Assembly (NCBI RefSeq): GCF_001429295.1 | Contig: NZ_LMJL01000001.1 | Location: 204,058 to 248,670, forward strand | Direction: 5' to 3' | Length of the DNA: 44,613 bases | Source of the DNA: Flavobacterium sp. Root935 | GTDB taxonomy: Bacteria; Bacteroidota; Bacteroidia; Flavobacteriales; Flavobacteriaceae | Part shown: piece after piece, positions 24,787-32,813 of the stretch | Layout: every line of letters begins with the position of its first letter | Position numbering within the stretch: position 1 is the stretch's first letter | The notes under the pieces: generated by a model | Seen by the model: only the letters and a program-made list of their open reading frames with translations | Told to the model about the DNA's origin: nothing | Database searches by the model: none | Translations under genes and position numbers: made by a program

Positions 24787-24916
24787 AATTGCCTCCAGCT
24801 TTAGCTGGAGGATGAAATATGAGAGAGAATATTGTTGGCTTTAGCCAAATAACAAAGTTTGGCTAAAGCCAGGTTGGAGACTAATTTTTCACCTCCAGCT
24901 AAAGCTGGAGGCAATT
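24787..24916. repeat. Compound REP/BIME-like inverted repeat (CCTCCAGCT / TTGGCTTTAGCC)
   Basis: A perfect 25-bp outer inverted repeat (24787-24811 with 24892-24916), each arm itself a CCTCCAGCT/AGCTGGAGG hairpin. A nested second pair (TTGGCTTTAGCCAAA near 24835-24849, TTTGGCTAAAGCCA near 24858-24871) lies inside. This nested layout resembles bacterial interspersed mosaic elements that REP-type transposases mobilise. Confidence 0.85.
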
Positions 24917-24976
24917 CAAGAATTAAACTGATTCAATATTTTTGTGTTAAAAATGAATTTTCTTGTTTTACGGTTT

Positions 24977-25063
24977 GCGTGAGGGATAGAAGCGGATAGC
25001 CCACAGCCTGACGAAGGAAGTGCGAGGACTTGGAGCGGATAGCCCGACCCGGAGGGGCACGCC
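24977..25063. repeat. Structured GCGTGAGGGATAGAAGC element, copy B
   Basis: GCGTG (24977-24981) pairs with CACGC (25058-25062). Between them are GAGGGATAGAAGC, two direct copies of AGCGGATAGCCC (24991-25002 and 25034-25045), AAGT-GCGAGG-ACTT and a short CCC-GGAG-GGG hairpin. Blocks and order match copy C at 41811-41922. It is much richer in G and C than its surroundings. Confidence 0.7.
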
Positions 25064-25094
25064 AAAATTATTTACGAAATTTTTATTCGTCTTT

Positions 25095-25901
25095 TTATAA
25101 AAAGGCAATCATTAACCACCAAAATATTGGTACACTTTCGACCCAAAAAGAAGTGTAATATTTGGAGCGATTTGTGTTGGCGAACAGAATAAACAACATT
25201 AAAGTGACAACCATAACGAGGTTGATGATGAGATCGTGAAGTGTAAAAGTCAAAATTCCTAAAACCCAAAACGGAACTAGGAGCGAAAATCCTAAAATCT
25301 TTGTTCGTTTTACGCCTATTGTCTGCGGAACGGTTTGCAAATGCGGATCGTCGTTTGCCATATCTAAAATCTCAAAAACTAAAATCAGCACAAAAACCAA
25401 CACAAAACGCTGCAGGCATTTTATAAAAAAGTTGGCTGTAAAAGGAACTTCGGCATTTATGTACGGCAAAACCAAAGTCGCTCCTACCCAGCAAAGTGAA
25501 ACAATATAAATTTTTACGCCAGCCCAGTTTCGGGCATTTTTTTTGTTTGGAAAAAATGGCAGAGTGTAAAGTGCGGTTATGGCAAAAATTCCAACAGAAA
25601 CGATTTGGGTTATTCGCTTTAGATGGAAAAAATAATAGCCAACTAAAAGCAGCGAAATAAAACTTAAAGCCGCAATAATTTTTAACTGATTTCCGATTGG
25701 TTTTTTCTTTACCCGAACCAAAGCATCGTATTTTACAAAATTATATCCTACAATTGTTCCGAAAAAAACAAAGAAAGCCATTGGCTCATCATATTGAAGA
25801 TGAAAGAAATAAAACGTAATTCGAACCAAAGCATAACACGATAAAGCCACGTGAATACTGCTGTTTAAATAAAAATCGAAAATTTGTTTTAAAAGTTTCA
25901 T
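25095..25901 (-). CDS. UbiA-like prenyltransferase-fold membrane protein
   Basis: A 268-residue protein with about eight membrane helices and the spacing of UbiA prenyltransferases. The first Asp-rich motif, normally NDxxDxxxD, is GYNFVKYDALVRVKKKP, keeping one Asn and one Asp. The second is DMANDDPHLQTVPQTIGVKRTK, close to the usual D-x3-D-x3-G...GV pattern. UbiA enzymes join prenyl chains to aromatic acceptors. With the first motif eroded, activity or Mg2+ binding may differ. It stands alone and converges on the SRPBCC gene. Confidence 0.75.
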   Translation of the reverse strand: MKLLKQIFDFYLNSSIHVALSCYALVRITFYFFHLQYDEPMAFFVFFGTIVGYNFVKYDALVRVKKKPIGNQLKIIAALSFISLLLVGYYFFHLKRITQIVSVGIFAITALYTLPFFPNKKNARNWAGVKIYIVSLCWVGATLVLPYINAEVPFTANFFIKCLQRFVLVFVLILVFEILDMANDDPHLQTVPQTIGVKRTKILGFSLLVPFWVLGILTFTLHDLIINLVMVVTLMLFILFANTNRSKYYTSFWVESVPIFWWLMIAFL

Positions 25902-25997
25902 GCCTCAAATCTAATCAATTGGTAACAAATCAACTCTTTAGTTGGAAATTTGATAAAAATTGAAGTTAAAAATACCCATTAAATTATTAATAATACT

Positions 25998-26005
25998 TAA
26001 TTTTG
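25998..26005 (+). promoter_or_regulatory. Putative -7 box of gcvP
   Basis: TAATTTTG matches TAnnTTTG and would leave an unusually long leader of about 85 nt. No -33 TTTG was found at the expected distance. Confidence 0.45.
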
Positions 26006-26021
26006 CGCCACAAAAAAACAA

Positions 26022-26067
26022 CACATTTACTTTTAAATGTGATTCGTACAGCAAAATGGTGCACGAA
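26022..26067 (+). promoter_or_regulatory. Two hairpins in the gcvP leader
   Basis: CACATTTA/TAAATGTG (26022-26029/26034-26041, 4-nt loop) is followed by TTCGT/ACGAA (26043-26047/26063-26067) extended by CA/TG inside. I do not see the glycine-riboswitch consensus, and the region is too short for the usual tandem aptamers. The role is unknown. Confidence 0.4.
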
Positions 26068-26096
26068 CACATCAATTAAAAACATTAGATAGCTAC

Positions 26097-28946
26097 ATGA
26101 AAACAGATGCTTTTGCTTTAAGACACATTGGTCCAAGAGAAACTGATCTTCAGCACATGCTGAAAACTATTGGAGTTGATTCGATTGAACAACTTGTTTA
26201 TGAAACCCTTCCGGACGATATTCGTTTAAAAGCGCCTTTGAATTTAGATCCTGCAATGACGGAATATGAATTCGCAAATCACATTCAAGAGTTAGGAAAG
26301 AAAAATAAAGTATTCAAATCTTATATTGGTTTGGGTTATCATCCAACTATCGTTCCTGCTCCGATTCAGAGAAATATCTTTGAAAATCCAGGATGGTATA
26401 CAGCTTATACACCTTATCAAGCAGAAATTGCCCAAGGTCGTTTAGAAGCGATTTTAAATTTCCAAACTACTGTTATCGAATTGACAGGAATGGAAATTGC
26501 AAATGCTTCTTTACTTGACGAAGGTACAGCTGCTGCAGAAGCAATGGCTTTGTTATTTGATGTTCGTACTCGTGATCAAAAGAAAAACAATACAAACAAA
26601 TTCTTCGTTTCTGAAGAAATTTTACCACAGACTTTATCTGTACTTCAAACACGTTCAACTCCAATTGGAATTGAATTAGTGGTTGGAAACCACGAAAACT
26701 TTGATTTTTCAACTGAATTTTTCGGAGCTATTTTACAATATCCTGGAAAATATGGTCAGGTAAACGATTACAGTGCTTTTGTTGCTAAAGCAAAAGAAAA
26801 CGAAATTAAAGTAGCTTTTGCTGCTGATATTTTGTCACTTGCTGCCTTAACTTCTCCAGGAGAAATGGGAGCAGCAGTAGTAGTTGGAACTTCACAGCGT
26901 TTTGGTGTTCCAATGGGTTACGGTGGTCCTCACGCTGCTTTTTTTGCAACTAAAGATGAGTACAAAAGATCTATGCCAGGTCGTATTATCGGAGTTTCTA
27001 TTGATGTAAATGGAAATCGTGCTTTACGTATGGCATTAGGTACTCGTGAGCAGCACATTAAACGTGAAAAAGCAACTTCAAACATTTGTACTGCTCAGGT
27101 TCTATTAGCAGTTATGGCTGGAATGTACGCGGTTTACCACGGACCAGAAGGTTTGAAATATATTGCAAACAAAGTTCACGCATCTGCAGTTACTACTGCT
27201 GAAGCTTTAAATAAATTGGGCGTTTTCCAAACTAACACTGCTTACTTTGATACTATTTTGGTAAAAGCTGACGCTCAAAAAGTAAAGGCTGTTGCTGAGA
27301 AAAACGAAGTAAACTTCTTTTATGTTGATGCTGACACGATTTCGATTTCATTAAACGAAACGACTTCAATTGCTGACATCAACCAAATTATTGCCATTTT
27401 TGCTGAAGCTTTAGGAAAAGAAACTTTTACTGTTTCTGAATTAGCAACTGCAAGTCAATTACCTGCTTCATTAGAAAGAACATCTTCTTTCTTAACGCAT
27501 GATGTTTTCAACAATCATCATTCAGAAAGTCAGTTAATGCGTTACATCAAAAAATTAGAACGTAAAGATTTATCGTTGAATCATTCGATGATTTCATTAG
27601 GTTCTTGTACGATGAAGTTAAACGCGGCTTCTGAAATGTTACCTCTTTCAATGCCAAACTGGAACAGCATTCACCCGTTTGCACCAGTAGAACAAGCTGA
27701 AGGTTACATTACAATGCTTAAAAAATTAGAACAGCAATTAAATGTAATTACTGGATTTGCTGGAACTACATTACAACCAAACTCAGGTGCTCAAGGAGAA
27801 TACGCTGGATTAATGGCAATTCGTGCTTACCACTTATCAAGAAACGAAGGTCACCGTAATGTATGTTTAATTCCTTCATCTGCTCACGGAACAAACCCTG
27901 CTTCTGCAGCGATGGCGGGAATGAAAATCATTGTTACTAAGACTACTCCGGAAGGAAATATTGATGTAGAAGATTTAAGAGAAAAAGCAATTGAACATAA
28001 AGATGATTTATCTTGTTTGATGGTAACGTACCCTTCTACTCACGGAGTTTTCGAATCTTCAATTATTGAAATCACAAAATTAATCCACGAAAACGGCGGA
28101 TTAGTATATATGGATGGTGCAAACATGAACGCGCAAGTTGGATTAACAAATCCTGCTACAATTGGCGCTGACGTTTGTCACTTAAACCTACACAAAACAT
28201 TCGCTATTCCTCATGGCGGCGGCGGACCTGGAGTTGGTCCTATCTGTGTGAACGAAAAACTAGTTCCATTTTTACCAACAAACCCAATCTTAAAAGTTGG
28301 CGGTGAACAAGCTATTACAGCTATTTCATCTGCGCCTTACGGATCTGCTTTAGTATGTTTAATCTCTTACGGTTACATCACAATGATGGGTGCTGAAGGA
28401 TTAAAAAGCGCTACAGAGCACGCGATTTTGAATGCTAACTATATGAAATCTCGTTTTGAAGGTCACTACCCAATTCTTTATACTGGAGAATGCGGCAGAG
28501 CGGCTCACGAAATGATCTTAGATTGTCGTGCATTTAAAGAAAACGGAATTGAAGTTGGTGATATCGCAAAACGTTTGATGGATTACGGTTTCCACGCTCC
28601 TACGGTTTCTTTCCCAGTTGCTGGAACTTTAATGATTGAGCCAACTGAATCTGAAGATTTAGCAGAATTAGACCGTTTTTGTGATGCTCTTATCTCAATC
28701 AGAAAAGAGATTGAAACTGCAACTGCTGATGATAAAAACAATGTATTGAAAAATGCACCTCACACATTGGCAATGTTAACTACTGATTCTTGGGATTTCC
28801 CTTATACTAGAGAAAAAGCAGCTTATCCATTGGATTATATTGCTGAAAATAAATTCTGGCCATCTGTTCGTCGTGTAGATGATGCATACGGTGATAGAAA
28901 TTTAATTTGCAGCTGTGCTCCTATTGAAGCTTATATGGAGAGCTAA
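26097..28946 (+). CDS. gcvP: Glycine dehydrogenase (decarboxylating), P protein of glycine cleavage
   Basis: A 949-residue full-length fused P protein. It uses PLP to decarboxylate glycine and passes the aminomethyl group to lipoyl-GcvH. The N-terminal half starts RHIGPRETDLQHML. The C-terminal half carries the PLP lysine at about K700 in LNLHKTFAIPHGGGGPGVGP. The glycine-rich segment SAHGTNPASAAMAGM and the end SWDFPYTREKAAYPLDY complete the family pattern. gcvH and gcvT are not in the window. Followed by a strong terminator. Confidence 0.97.
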   Translation: MKTDAFALRHIGPRETDLQHMLKTIGVDSIEQLVYETLPDDIRLKAPLNLDPAMTEYEFANHIQELGKKNKVFKSYIGLGYHPTIVPAPIQRNIFENPGWYTAYTPYQAEIAQGRLEAILNFQTTVIELTGMEIANASLLDEGTAAAEAMALLFDVRTRDQKKNNTNKFFVSEEILPQTLSVLQTRSTPIGIELVVGNHENFDFSTEFFGAILQYPGKYGQVNDYSAFVAKAKENEIKVAFAADILSLAALTSPGEMGAAVVVGTSQRFGVPMGYGGPHAAFFATKDEYKRSMPGRIIGVSIDVNGNRALRMALGTREQHIKREKATSNICTAQVLLAVMAGMYAVYHGPEGLKYIANKVHASAVTTAEALNKLGVFQTNTAYFDTILVKADAQKVKAVAEKNEVNFFYVDADTISISLNETTSIADINQIIAIFAEALGKETFTVSELATASQLPASLERTSSFLTHDVFNNHHSESQLMRYIKKLERKDLSLNHSMISLGSCTMKLNAASEMLPLSMPNWNSIHPFAPVEQAEGYITMLKKLEQQLNVITGFAGTTLQPNSGAQGEYAGLMAIRAYHLSRNEGHRNVCLIPSSAHGTNPASAAMAGMKIIVTKTTPEGNIDVEDLREKAIEHKDDLSCLMVTYPSTHGVFESSIIEITKLIHENGGLVYMDGANMNAQVGLTNPATIGADVCHLNLHKTFAIPHGGGGPGVGPICVNEKLVPFLPTNPILKVGGEQAITAISSAPYGSALVCLISYGYITMMGAEGLKSATEHAILNANYMKSRFEGHYPILYTGECGRAAHEMILDCRAFKENGIEVGDIAKRLMDYGFHAPTVSFPVAGTLMIEPTESEDLAELDRFCDALISIRKEIETATADDKNNVLKNAPHTLAMLTTDSWDFPYTREKAAYPLDYIAENKFWPSVRRVDDAYGDRNLICSCAPIEAYMES

Positions 28947-28969
28947 GAAATTAGTTTCACTATAATATA

Positions 28970-29012
28970 TTCAAACCCGATACGTTTTAAAAACTATCGG
29001 GTTTTGTTTTTT
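28970..29012 (+). terminator. Terminator of gcvP
   Basis: AAACCCGATA (28973-28982) pairs with TATCGGGTTT (28995-29004), then a T-rich run. Confidence 0.8.
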
Positions 29013-29018
29013 AATTTT

Positions 29019-29066
29019 GTTTCAAGTTTCAGGTTTAACGTTACACTGCAACTTGAAACTTGAAAC
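29019..29066. repeat. Heptamer (GTTTCAAG) palindromic repeat, copy 3
   Basis: GTTTCAAGTTTCAGGTT (29019-29035) is inverted as AACTTGAAACTTGAAAC (29050-29066) with one mismatch. It directly follows the gcvP terminator. Confidence 0.8.
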
Positions 29067-29196
29067 AAAAAAACTTTTTCCTCACTTTTCCTTCAATCGT
29101 TTAAAATCTCGGAAAAATTAAAAAATCATTAAAAAATAAACAATATATCTTGTAAAAAATCATTTATTCATAATTATATGCGTGCATAGTATTTTT

Positions 29197-29212
29197 TATG
29201 ATAGTTATCATA
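29197..29212. promoter_or_regulatory. Palindrome TATGATA-GT-TATCATA upstream of the KAS III gene
   Basis: A 7-bp perfect dyad with a 2-bp spacer, 51 bp before the ATG at 29263, in an AT-rich upstream region. It could be an operator. No exact TAnnTTTG box was found nearby (TACTTTAG at about 29224 is a weak match). Confidence 0.35.
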
Positions 29213-29262
29213 TTTTTATTTATACTTTAGCATGAAATTTATCGGATAATTTAAGGAAAGAA

Positions 29263-30321
29263 ATGAAAATAAAAATTATTGGTATTGGGAGTTACATTCC
29301 TAATTTAGAAGTAAAGAATACAGATTTTGATAAACATATTTTTTTAAATGAAGATGGAACTCCATTTGGTTACCCTAACGAAGTTGTTATAAAAAAGTTT
29401 AAAGGTATTACTGGAATTGAAAATCGCCGTTACGCCGAACCACAATATAATGCGTCTGATTTAGCCTTTTTTGCTGCAGAAAAAGCAATTGCTAGTGCAG
29501 GAATTGATGCTGAAACTCTAGACTATATTATTTTTGCCCATAATTTTGGTGATGTTAAAACTGGAACACATCAAACGGATATTTTACCAAGTTTAGCAAC
29601 TCGTGTTAAAAATAAATTAGGTATTAAAAATCCTAAATGCGTTGCTTATGATATTCTTTTTGGATGTCCGGGCTGGATTGAAGGTGTTCTACAGGCAAAT
29701 GCTTTTATCAAATCTGGTATGGCAAAAAGAGTTTTAGTAATTGGTGCTGAAACTTTATCTAGAGTTGTAGACGATCATGATCGTGATTCGATGATTTACT
29801 CTGATGGTGCTGGTGCTTCAATCTTAGAAGCTTCTACTGATGAAGCTGGTTTATTATCTTATGAAAGCGCCACTTTTGCCAACGATGAAGCGAATTATCT
29901 TTATTTTGGAAAATCGTATAATCCAGACTTAGATCCAGATATCAAATACATTAAAATGTATGGCCGTAAAATTTACGAATTTGCATTAAGTCAGGTTCCA
30001 TTGGCTATGAAAAGCTGTTTAGACAAAAGCGGTATTGGAATTGACGATGTTAAAAAAATCTTGATTCATCAGGCAAACGAAAAAATGGACGAAGCTATTA
30101 TCGAACGTTTTTACAAACTATACGATAAAACATCACCTAAAGATATTATGCCAATGAGCATTCACGATTTAGGAAACAGCAGTGTTGCAACTGTTCCAAC
30201 TTTATATGATTTAATTCTGCAAGGAAAAATAGAAAATCACGAAATAAACAAAGGAGACGTTGTTATTTTTGCTTCTGTTGGAGCTGGAATGAATGTTAAT
30301 GCATTTGTTTATAGATACTAG
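29263..30321 (+). CDS. 3-oxoacyl-ACP synthase III family protein (KAS III/FabH-like)
   Basis: A 352-residue thiolase-fold enzyme. The KAS III triad is in place: C135 in YDILFGCPGWIEG, H269 in ILIHQAN and N305 in HDLGNSSVATVPTL. It condenses an acyl-CoA (or acyl-ACP) with malonyl-ACP. FGCPGW in place of AACAGF and the 36-residue His-Asn spacing (30 in E. coli FabH) set it apart from the standard FabH. It may prime a special lipid or pigment pathway, but no such partners are adjacent. AAGGAAAG precedes the ATG. Confidence 0.88.
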   Translation: MKIKIIGIGSYIPNLEVKNTDFDKHIFLNEDGTPFGYPNEVVIKKFKGITGIENRRYAEPQYNASDLAFFAAEKAIASAGIDAETLDYIIFAHNFGDVKTGTHQTDILPSLATRVKNKLGIKNPKCVAYDILFGCPGWIEGVLQANAFIKSGMAKRVLVIGAETLSRVVDDHDRDSMIYSDGAGASILEASTDEAGLLSYESATFANDEANYLYFGKSYNPDLDPDIKYIKMYGRKIYEFALSQVPLAMKSCLDKSGIGIDDVKKILIHQANEKMDEAIIERFYKLYDKTSPKDIMPMSIHDLGNSSVATVPTLYDLILQGKIENHEINKGDVVIFASVGAGMNVNAFVYRY

Positions 30322-30325
30322 TATT

Positions 30326-30392
30326 TAGTCACAGTAATCAGTCACAGTAATCAGTCCGACAAACTGTAAGCTGCGACTCAAAACTGAAAACT
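30326..30392. repeat. CAGTAATCAGTCA 13-mer repeat
   Basis: Two tandem 13-bp units (TCACAGTAATCAG, near 30329-30354) are followed by partially inverted copies (ACTCAAAACTGAAAACT). This relates it to the perfect inverted repeat at 16024-16079. Confidence 0.7.
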
Positions 30393-30393
30393 T

Positions 30394-30427
30394 AAAAAAG
30401 TCCGCATCTTAAAATGCGGACTTTTTA
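30394..30427 (+). terminator. Terminator of the KAS III gene
   Basis: AAAAAGTCCGCAT pairs perfectly with ATGCGGACTTTTT around CTTAAA (about 30396-30426). It is followed within 3 bp by the promoter box of the next gene. Confidence 0.85.
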
Positions 30428-30428
30428 G

Positions 30429-30436
30429 TATATTTG
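30429..30436 (+). promoter_or_regulatory. -7 box of the methyltransferase gene
   Basis: TATATTTG, exact TAnnTTTG, abutting the upstream terminator, so any -33 element would lie within the terminator stem. The leader carries a small GAACGA/TCGTTC hairpin. Confidence 0.5.
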
Positions 30437-30486
30437 CGACCTAATTAAAATCAAGAACGAGAGATTGTTTCGTTCCTCGCATTACT

Positions 30487-31011
30487 ATGTACGAAAAAAC
30501 GTTTCCGAATAAAAGATTCAAACTTACTTTAGAATTTTTACAAAAGCACGTTAACACATCAGAAACCATTTTTGATTTTGGCGTACCAAATCCGTTTTCT
30601 AAAATAATGGAAGAAAATGGATATACGGTAAAAAATACAAAAGGAGAAGATTTAGACAACGATCAAACGGCTTTACAAACAGAAGAATATACTGTTTTTA
30701 CAGCATTTGAAATTTTCGAACATCTGCTAAATCCATATACAATTTTACAAAACGTAAAATGTGATAAACTTTTAATTTCAATTCCGTTACGTTTATGGTT
30801 TTCACCAGCTTATCGCTCTAAAACAGATATGTGGGACAGACATTATCATGAGTTTGAAGACTGGCAGTTAGACTGGCTTTTAGAAAAAACAGGATGGAAA
30901 ATCACAGATCGTCTGCAATTTACACACCCTGTGAAAAAATTTGGATTCAGACCCCTGTTAAGATATTTCACTCCAAGATATTATATTGTTGCTGCTGAAA
31001 AAATAAAATAA
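30487..31011 (+). CDS. Small class I SAM-dependent methyltransferase-like protein
   Basis: A 174-residue Rossmann-type protein. IFDFGVPNPFSKIMEENGY takes the place of motif I (normally DxGxGxG), and TVFTAFEIFEHLLNPYTIL matches the post-II block of type 11 methyltransferases. The glycine-rich loop is reduced and an unusual WDRHYHEFEDWQLDWLLEKTGW segment follows. The substrate is unknown. It is first in a plus-strand run with a glycosyltransferase and an MlaE/MlaF pair. Confidence 0.72.
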   Translation: MYEKTFPNKRFKLTLEFLQKHVNTSETIFDFGVPNPFSKIMEENGYTVKNTKGEDLDNDQTALQTEEYTVFTAFEIFEHLLNPYTILQNVKCDKLLISIPLRLWFSPAYRSKTDMWDRHYHEFEDWQLDWLLEKTGWKITDRLQFTHPVKKFGFRPLLRYFTPRYYIVAAEKIK

Positions 31012-31134
31012 AATTCCAATATTAAATTCCAAATTCCAATTTTACCGACATGGTTAAAATTGGAATTTGGAATTTTAGAAAGTTGGGATTATTCTCATCA
31101 ATTGGAATTTGGAATTTAAAAAAATTGGAATTTA
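31012..31134. repeat. ATTCCAA heptamer repeat, copy 2, with inverted units
   Basis: ATTCCAA units (31013-31040) face TTGGAAT units (31058-31130). They are open in frame with the glycosyltransferase and add a false 29-residue extension rich in GIWN to its longest frame. Confidence 0.85.
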
Positions 31135-31136
31135 AA

Positions 31137-31985
31137 ATGAAGTATTACATCGTCATTCCCGCACATAATGAACAAGATTTAATTGGCTTGACTTTACAAT
31201 CTTTGGTTTCGCAGACTGTTTTACCGTCAAAAGTTGTTGTGGTAAACGACAATTCTACGGATAAAACAGAAGAAGTTGTATTGAGTTTTGCAAAGGAGAA
31301 TCCGTTTATTTCTGTTGTGAATAAAACTTCAGATGCGATTCATCTTCCGGGAAGCAAAGTCATTCAGGCTTTTCAAAAAGGTTTTGAAACTTTGGATTCG
31401 GATTATGATATTATTGTAAAAATAGATGGCGATTTAATTTTTCCACCAAATTATTTCGAAACTATCATTAAACATTTCGAGTCTGATCCTAAAATCGGAA
31501 TGGTTGGCGGATTTTGTTATATCGATAAAAACGGCGAATGGGTTTTAGAAAACCTTACCGATAAAGATCACATTCGCGGCGCGCTGAAAGCCTACAGAAA
31601 AGAAACTTTTCAGCAAATTGGCGGGTTAAAACCTGCAATGGGCTGGGATACTGTAGATGAATTATTGTGCAAATTTTACAATTGGAAAATTGTTACAGAC
31701 CAGTCTTTACACGTAAAACATTTGAAACCAACTGGTGCAAATTACAATAAAACAGCTCGTTATAAACAAGGCGAAGCTTTTTATACTTTAGGATATGGTT
31801 TTTGGATTACCGCAATTGCATCGGCAAAATTAGCGATGATGAAGAAAAAGCCATTCCTGTTTTTAGATTATATTAAAGGTTTTTTGAAAGCAAAAAAAGC
31901 AAAAACTCCTTTACTCGTTAACCCTGAACAAGCTAAATTTATTAGAAATTATCGTTTGCAAAAAATGAAAGAAAAGTTAATTTGA
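31137..31985 (+). CDS. Family 2 glycosyltransferase
   Basis: A 282-residue GT-A enzyme. MKYYIVIPAHNEQDLIGLTLQSL begins the nucleotide-sugar domain, VKIDGDLIFP carries the DxD metal motif, and GWDTVDELL is the acceptor-side acidic block. A hydrophobic stretch after 215 may touch the membrane. The start at 31137 excludes upstream repeat-derived codons. Lying with a methyltransferase and the Mla-type ABC genes, it may modify an envelope lipid or glycan, an inference from context only. Confidence 0.88.
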   Translation: MKYYIVIPAHNEQDLIGLTLQSLVSQTVLPSKVVVVNDNSTDKTEEVVLSFAKENPFISVVNKTSDAIHLPGSKVIQAFQKGFETLDSDYDIIVKIDGDLIFPPNYFETIIKHFESDPKIGMVGGFCYIDKNGEWVLENLTDKDHIRGALKAYRKETFQQIGGLKPAMGWDTVDELLCKFYNWKIVTDQSLHVKHLKPTGANYNKTARYKQGEAFYTLGYGFWITAIASAKLAMMKKKPFLFLDYIKGFLKAKKAKTPLLVNPEQAKFIRNYRLQKMKEKLI

Positions 31986-32066
31986 TCCCTAAAACGACCG
32001 AAAAACTTGAACTCATAACCCAAAACTCATAACTTCTTTTTACCTTAGCCAATATTTGTAAAACTT

Positions 32067-32813
32067 ATGATGCTAATTCGTTATTTATCCCAAATAGGAA
32101 GATATTTTTTAATGCTTAAAGAAATTTTCAATAAACAGACCAAATGGCCTGTTATGAAAAATTTGATTTTCAAAGAAATCGATGATTTAATTATTGACTC
32201 TCTTGGAATTGTCTGCTTTATTTCTTTCTTTATTGGTGGAGTTGTAGCCATTCAAACTGCTCTTAATTTAACTAATCCTTTAATTCCAAAATATTTAATT
32301 GGTTTTGCTACTCGTCAATCTGTAATTTTGGAGTTTGCTCCTACTTTTATTTCGGTAATTATGGCTGGAAAAATGGGATCTTACATTACTTCAAGTATCG
32401 GAACAATGCGTGTTACAGAGCAGATTGATGCTTTAGAAGTTATGGGTGTTAATTCATTAAACTATCTTGTTTTCCCTAAAATCGTAGCTTTATTAATGTA
32501 CCCTTTTGTAATCGGGATTAGTATGTTTTTAGGAATTTTTGGAGGATGGCTTGCTTGTGCTTACGGAGGATTTTCGACTAGCCAAGATTTCATTCAAGGT
32601 GCGCAAATGGAATTTATTCCTTTCCATATTACTTATGCTTTCATTAAAACTTTAATTTTCGCAATGTTATTGGCAACTATTCCATCTTTTCATGGTTATT
32701 ACATGAAAGGTGGCGCATTAGAAGTTGGTAAAGCAAGTACGGTATCGTTTGTATGGACATCTGTTTGTATCATTCTTTTTAATTATATATTAACTCAATT
32801 ATTATTAGGATAA
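32067..32813 (+). CDS. mlaE: MlaE-family ABC transporter permease
   Basis: A 248-residue inner-membrane permease with about six hydrophobic segments. ATRQSVILEFAPTFISVIMAGKMGSYITSSIGTMRVTEQIDALEVMGVN is the MlaE/YrbE signature. MlaE with MlaF forms the ABC core that moves phospholipids between the membranes. Its stop codon overlaps the mlaF ATG by 1 bp (TAATG), so translation is coupled. An alternative start is the next ATG, one codon later. Confidence 0.93.
   Translation: MMLIRYLSQIGRYFLMLKEIFNKQTKWPVMKNLIFKEIDDLIIDSLGIVCFISFFIGGVVAIQTALNLTNPLIPKYLIGFATRQSVILEFAPTFISVIMAGKMGSYITSSIGTMRVTEQIDALEVMGVNSLNYLVFPKIVALLMYPFVIGISMFLGIFGGWLACAYGGFSTSQDFIQGAQMEFIPFHITYAFIKTLIFAMLLATIPSFHGYYMKGGALEVGKASTVSFVWTSVCIILFNYILTQLLLG

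Larger units (their letters stand above)
24669..25094. other. Gene-free 426-bp region filled with repeats
   Basis: No coding frame is credible. In order it holds GCAGATTT direct units (about 24750-24772), a compound inverted repeat (24787-24916), an AT-rich spacer, and a structured GCGTGAGGGATAGAAGC element (24977-25063). It separates the convergent SRPBCC and UbiA-like genes; no ordinary U-tract terminator was found. Confidence 0.7.

Noticed and set aside
24669..25094. Insertion sequence or transposon
   Set aside because: The region has inverted repeats but no transposase frame or target-site duplication that I can identify; REP-like elements explain it better.
25072..25269. 65-codon minus-strand frame at the UbiA-like gene's end
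   Set aside because: It overlaps the clear UbiA-like coding frame and has no independent support.
26006..26096. Glycine riboswitch upstream of gcvP
   Set aside because: Too short for the tandem aptamers and I cannot find the conserved core; only two simple hairpins are seen.
31050..31136. N-terminal extension of the glycosyltransferase
   Set aside because: The extra 29 codons are translated ATTCCAA/TTGGAAT repeats; the family domain starts at the ATG at 31137.
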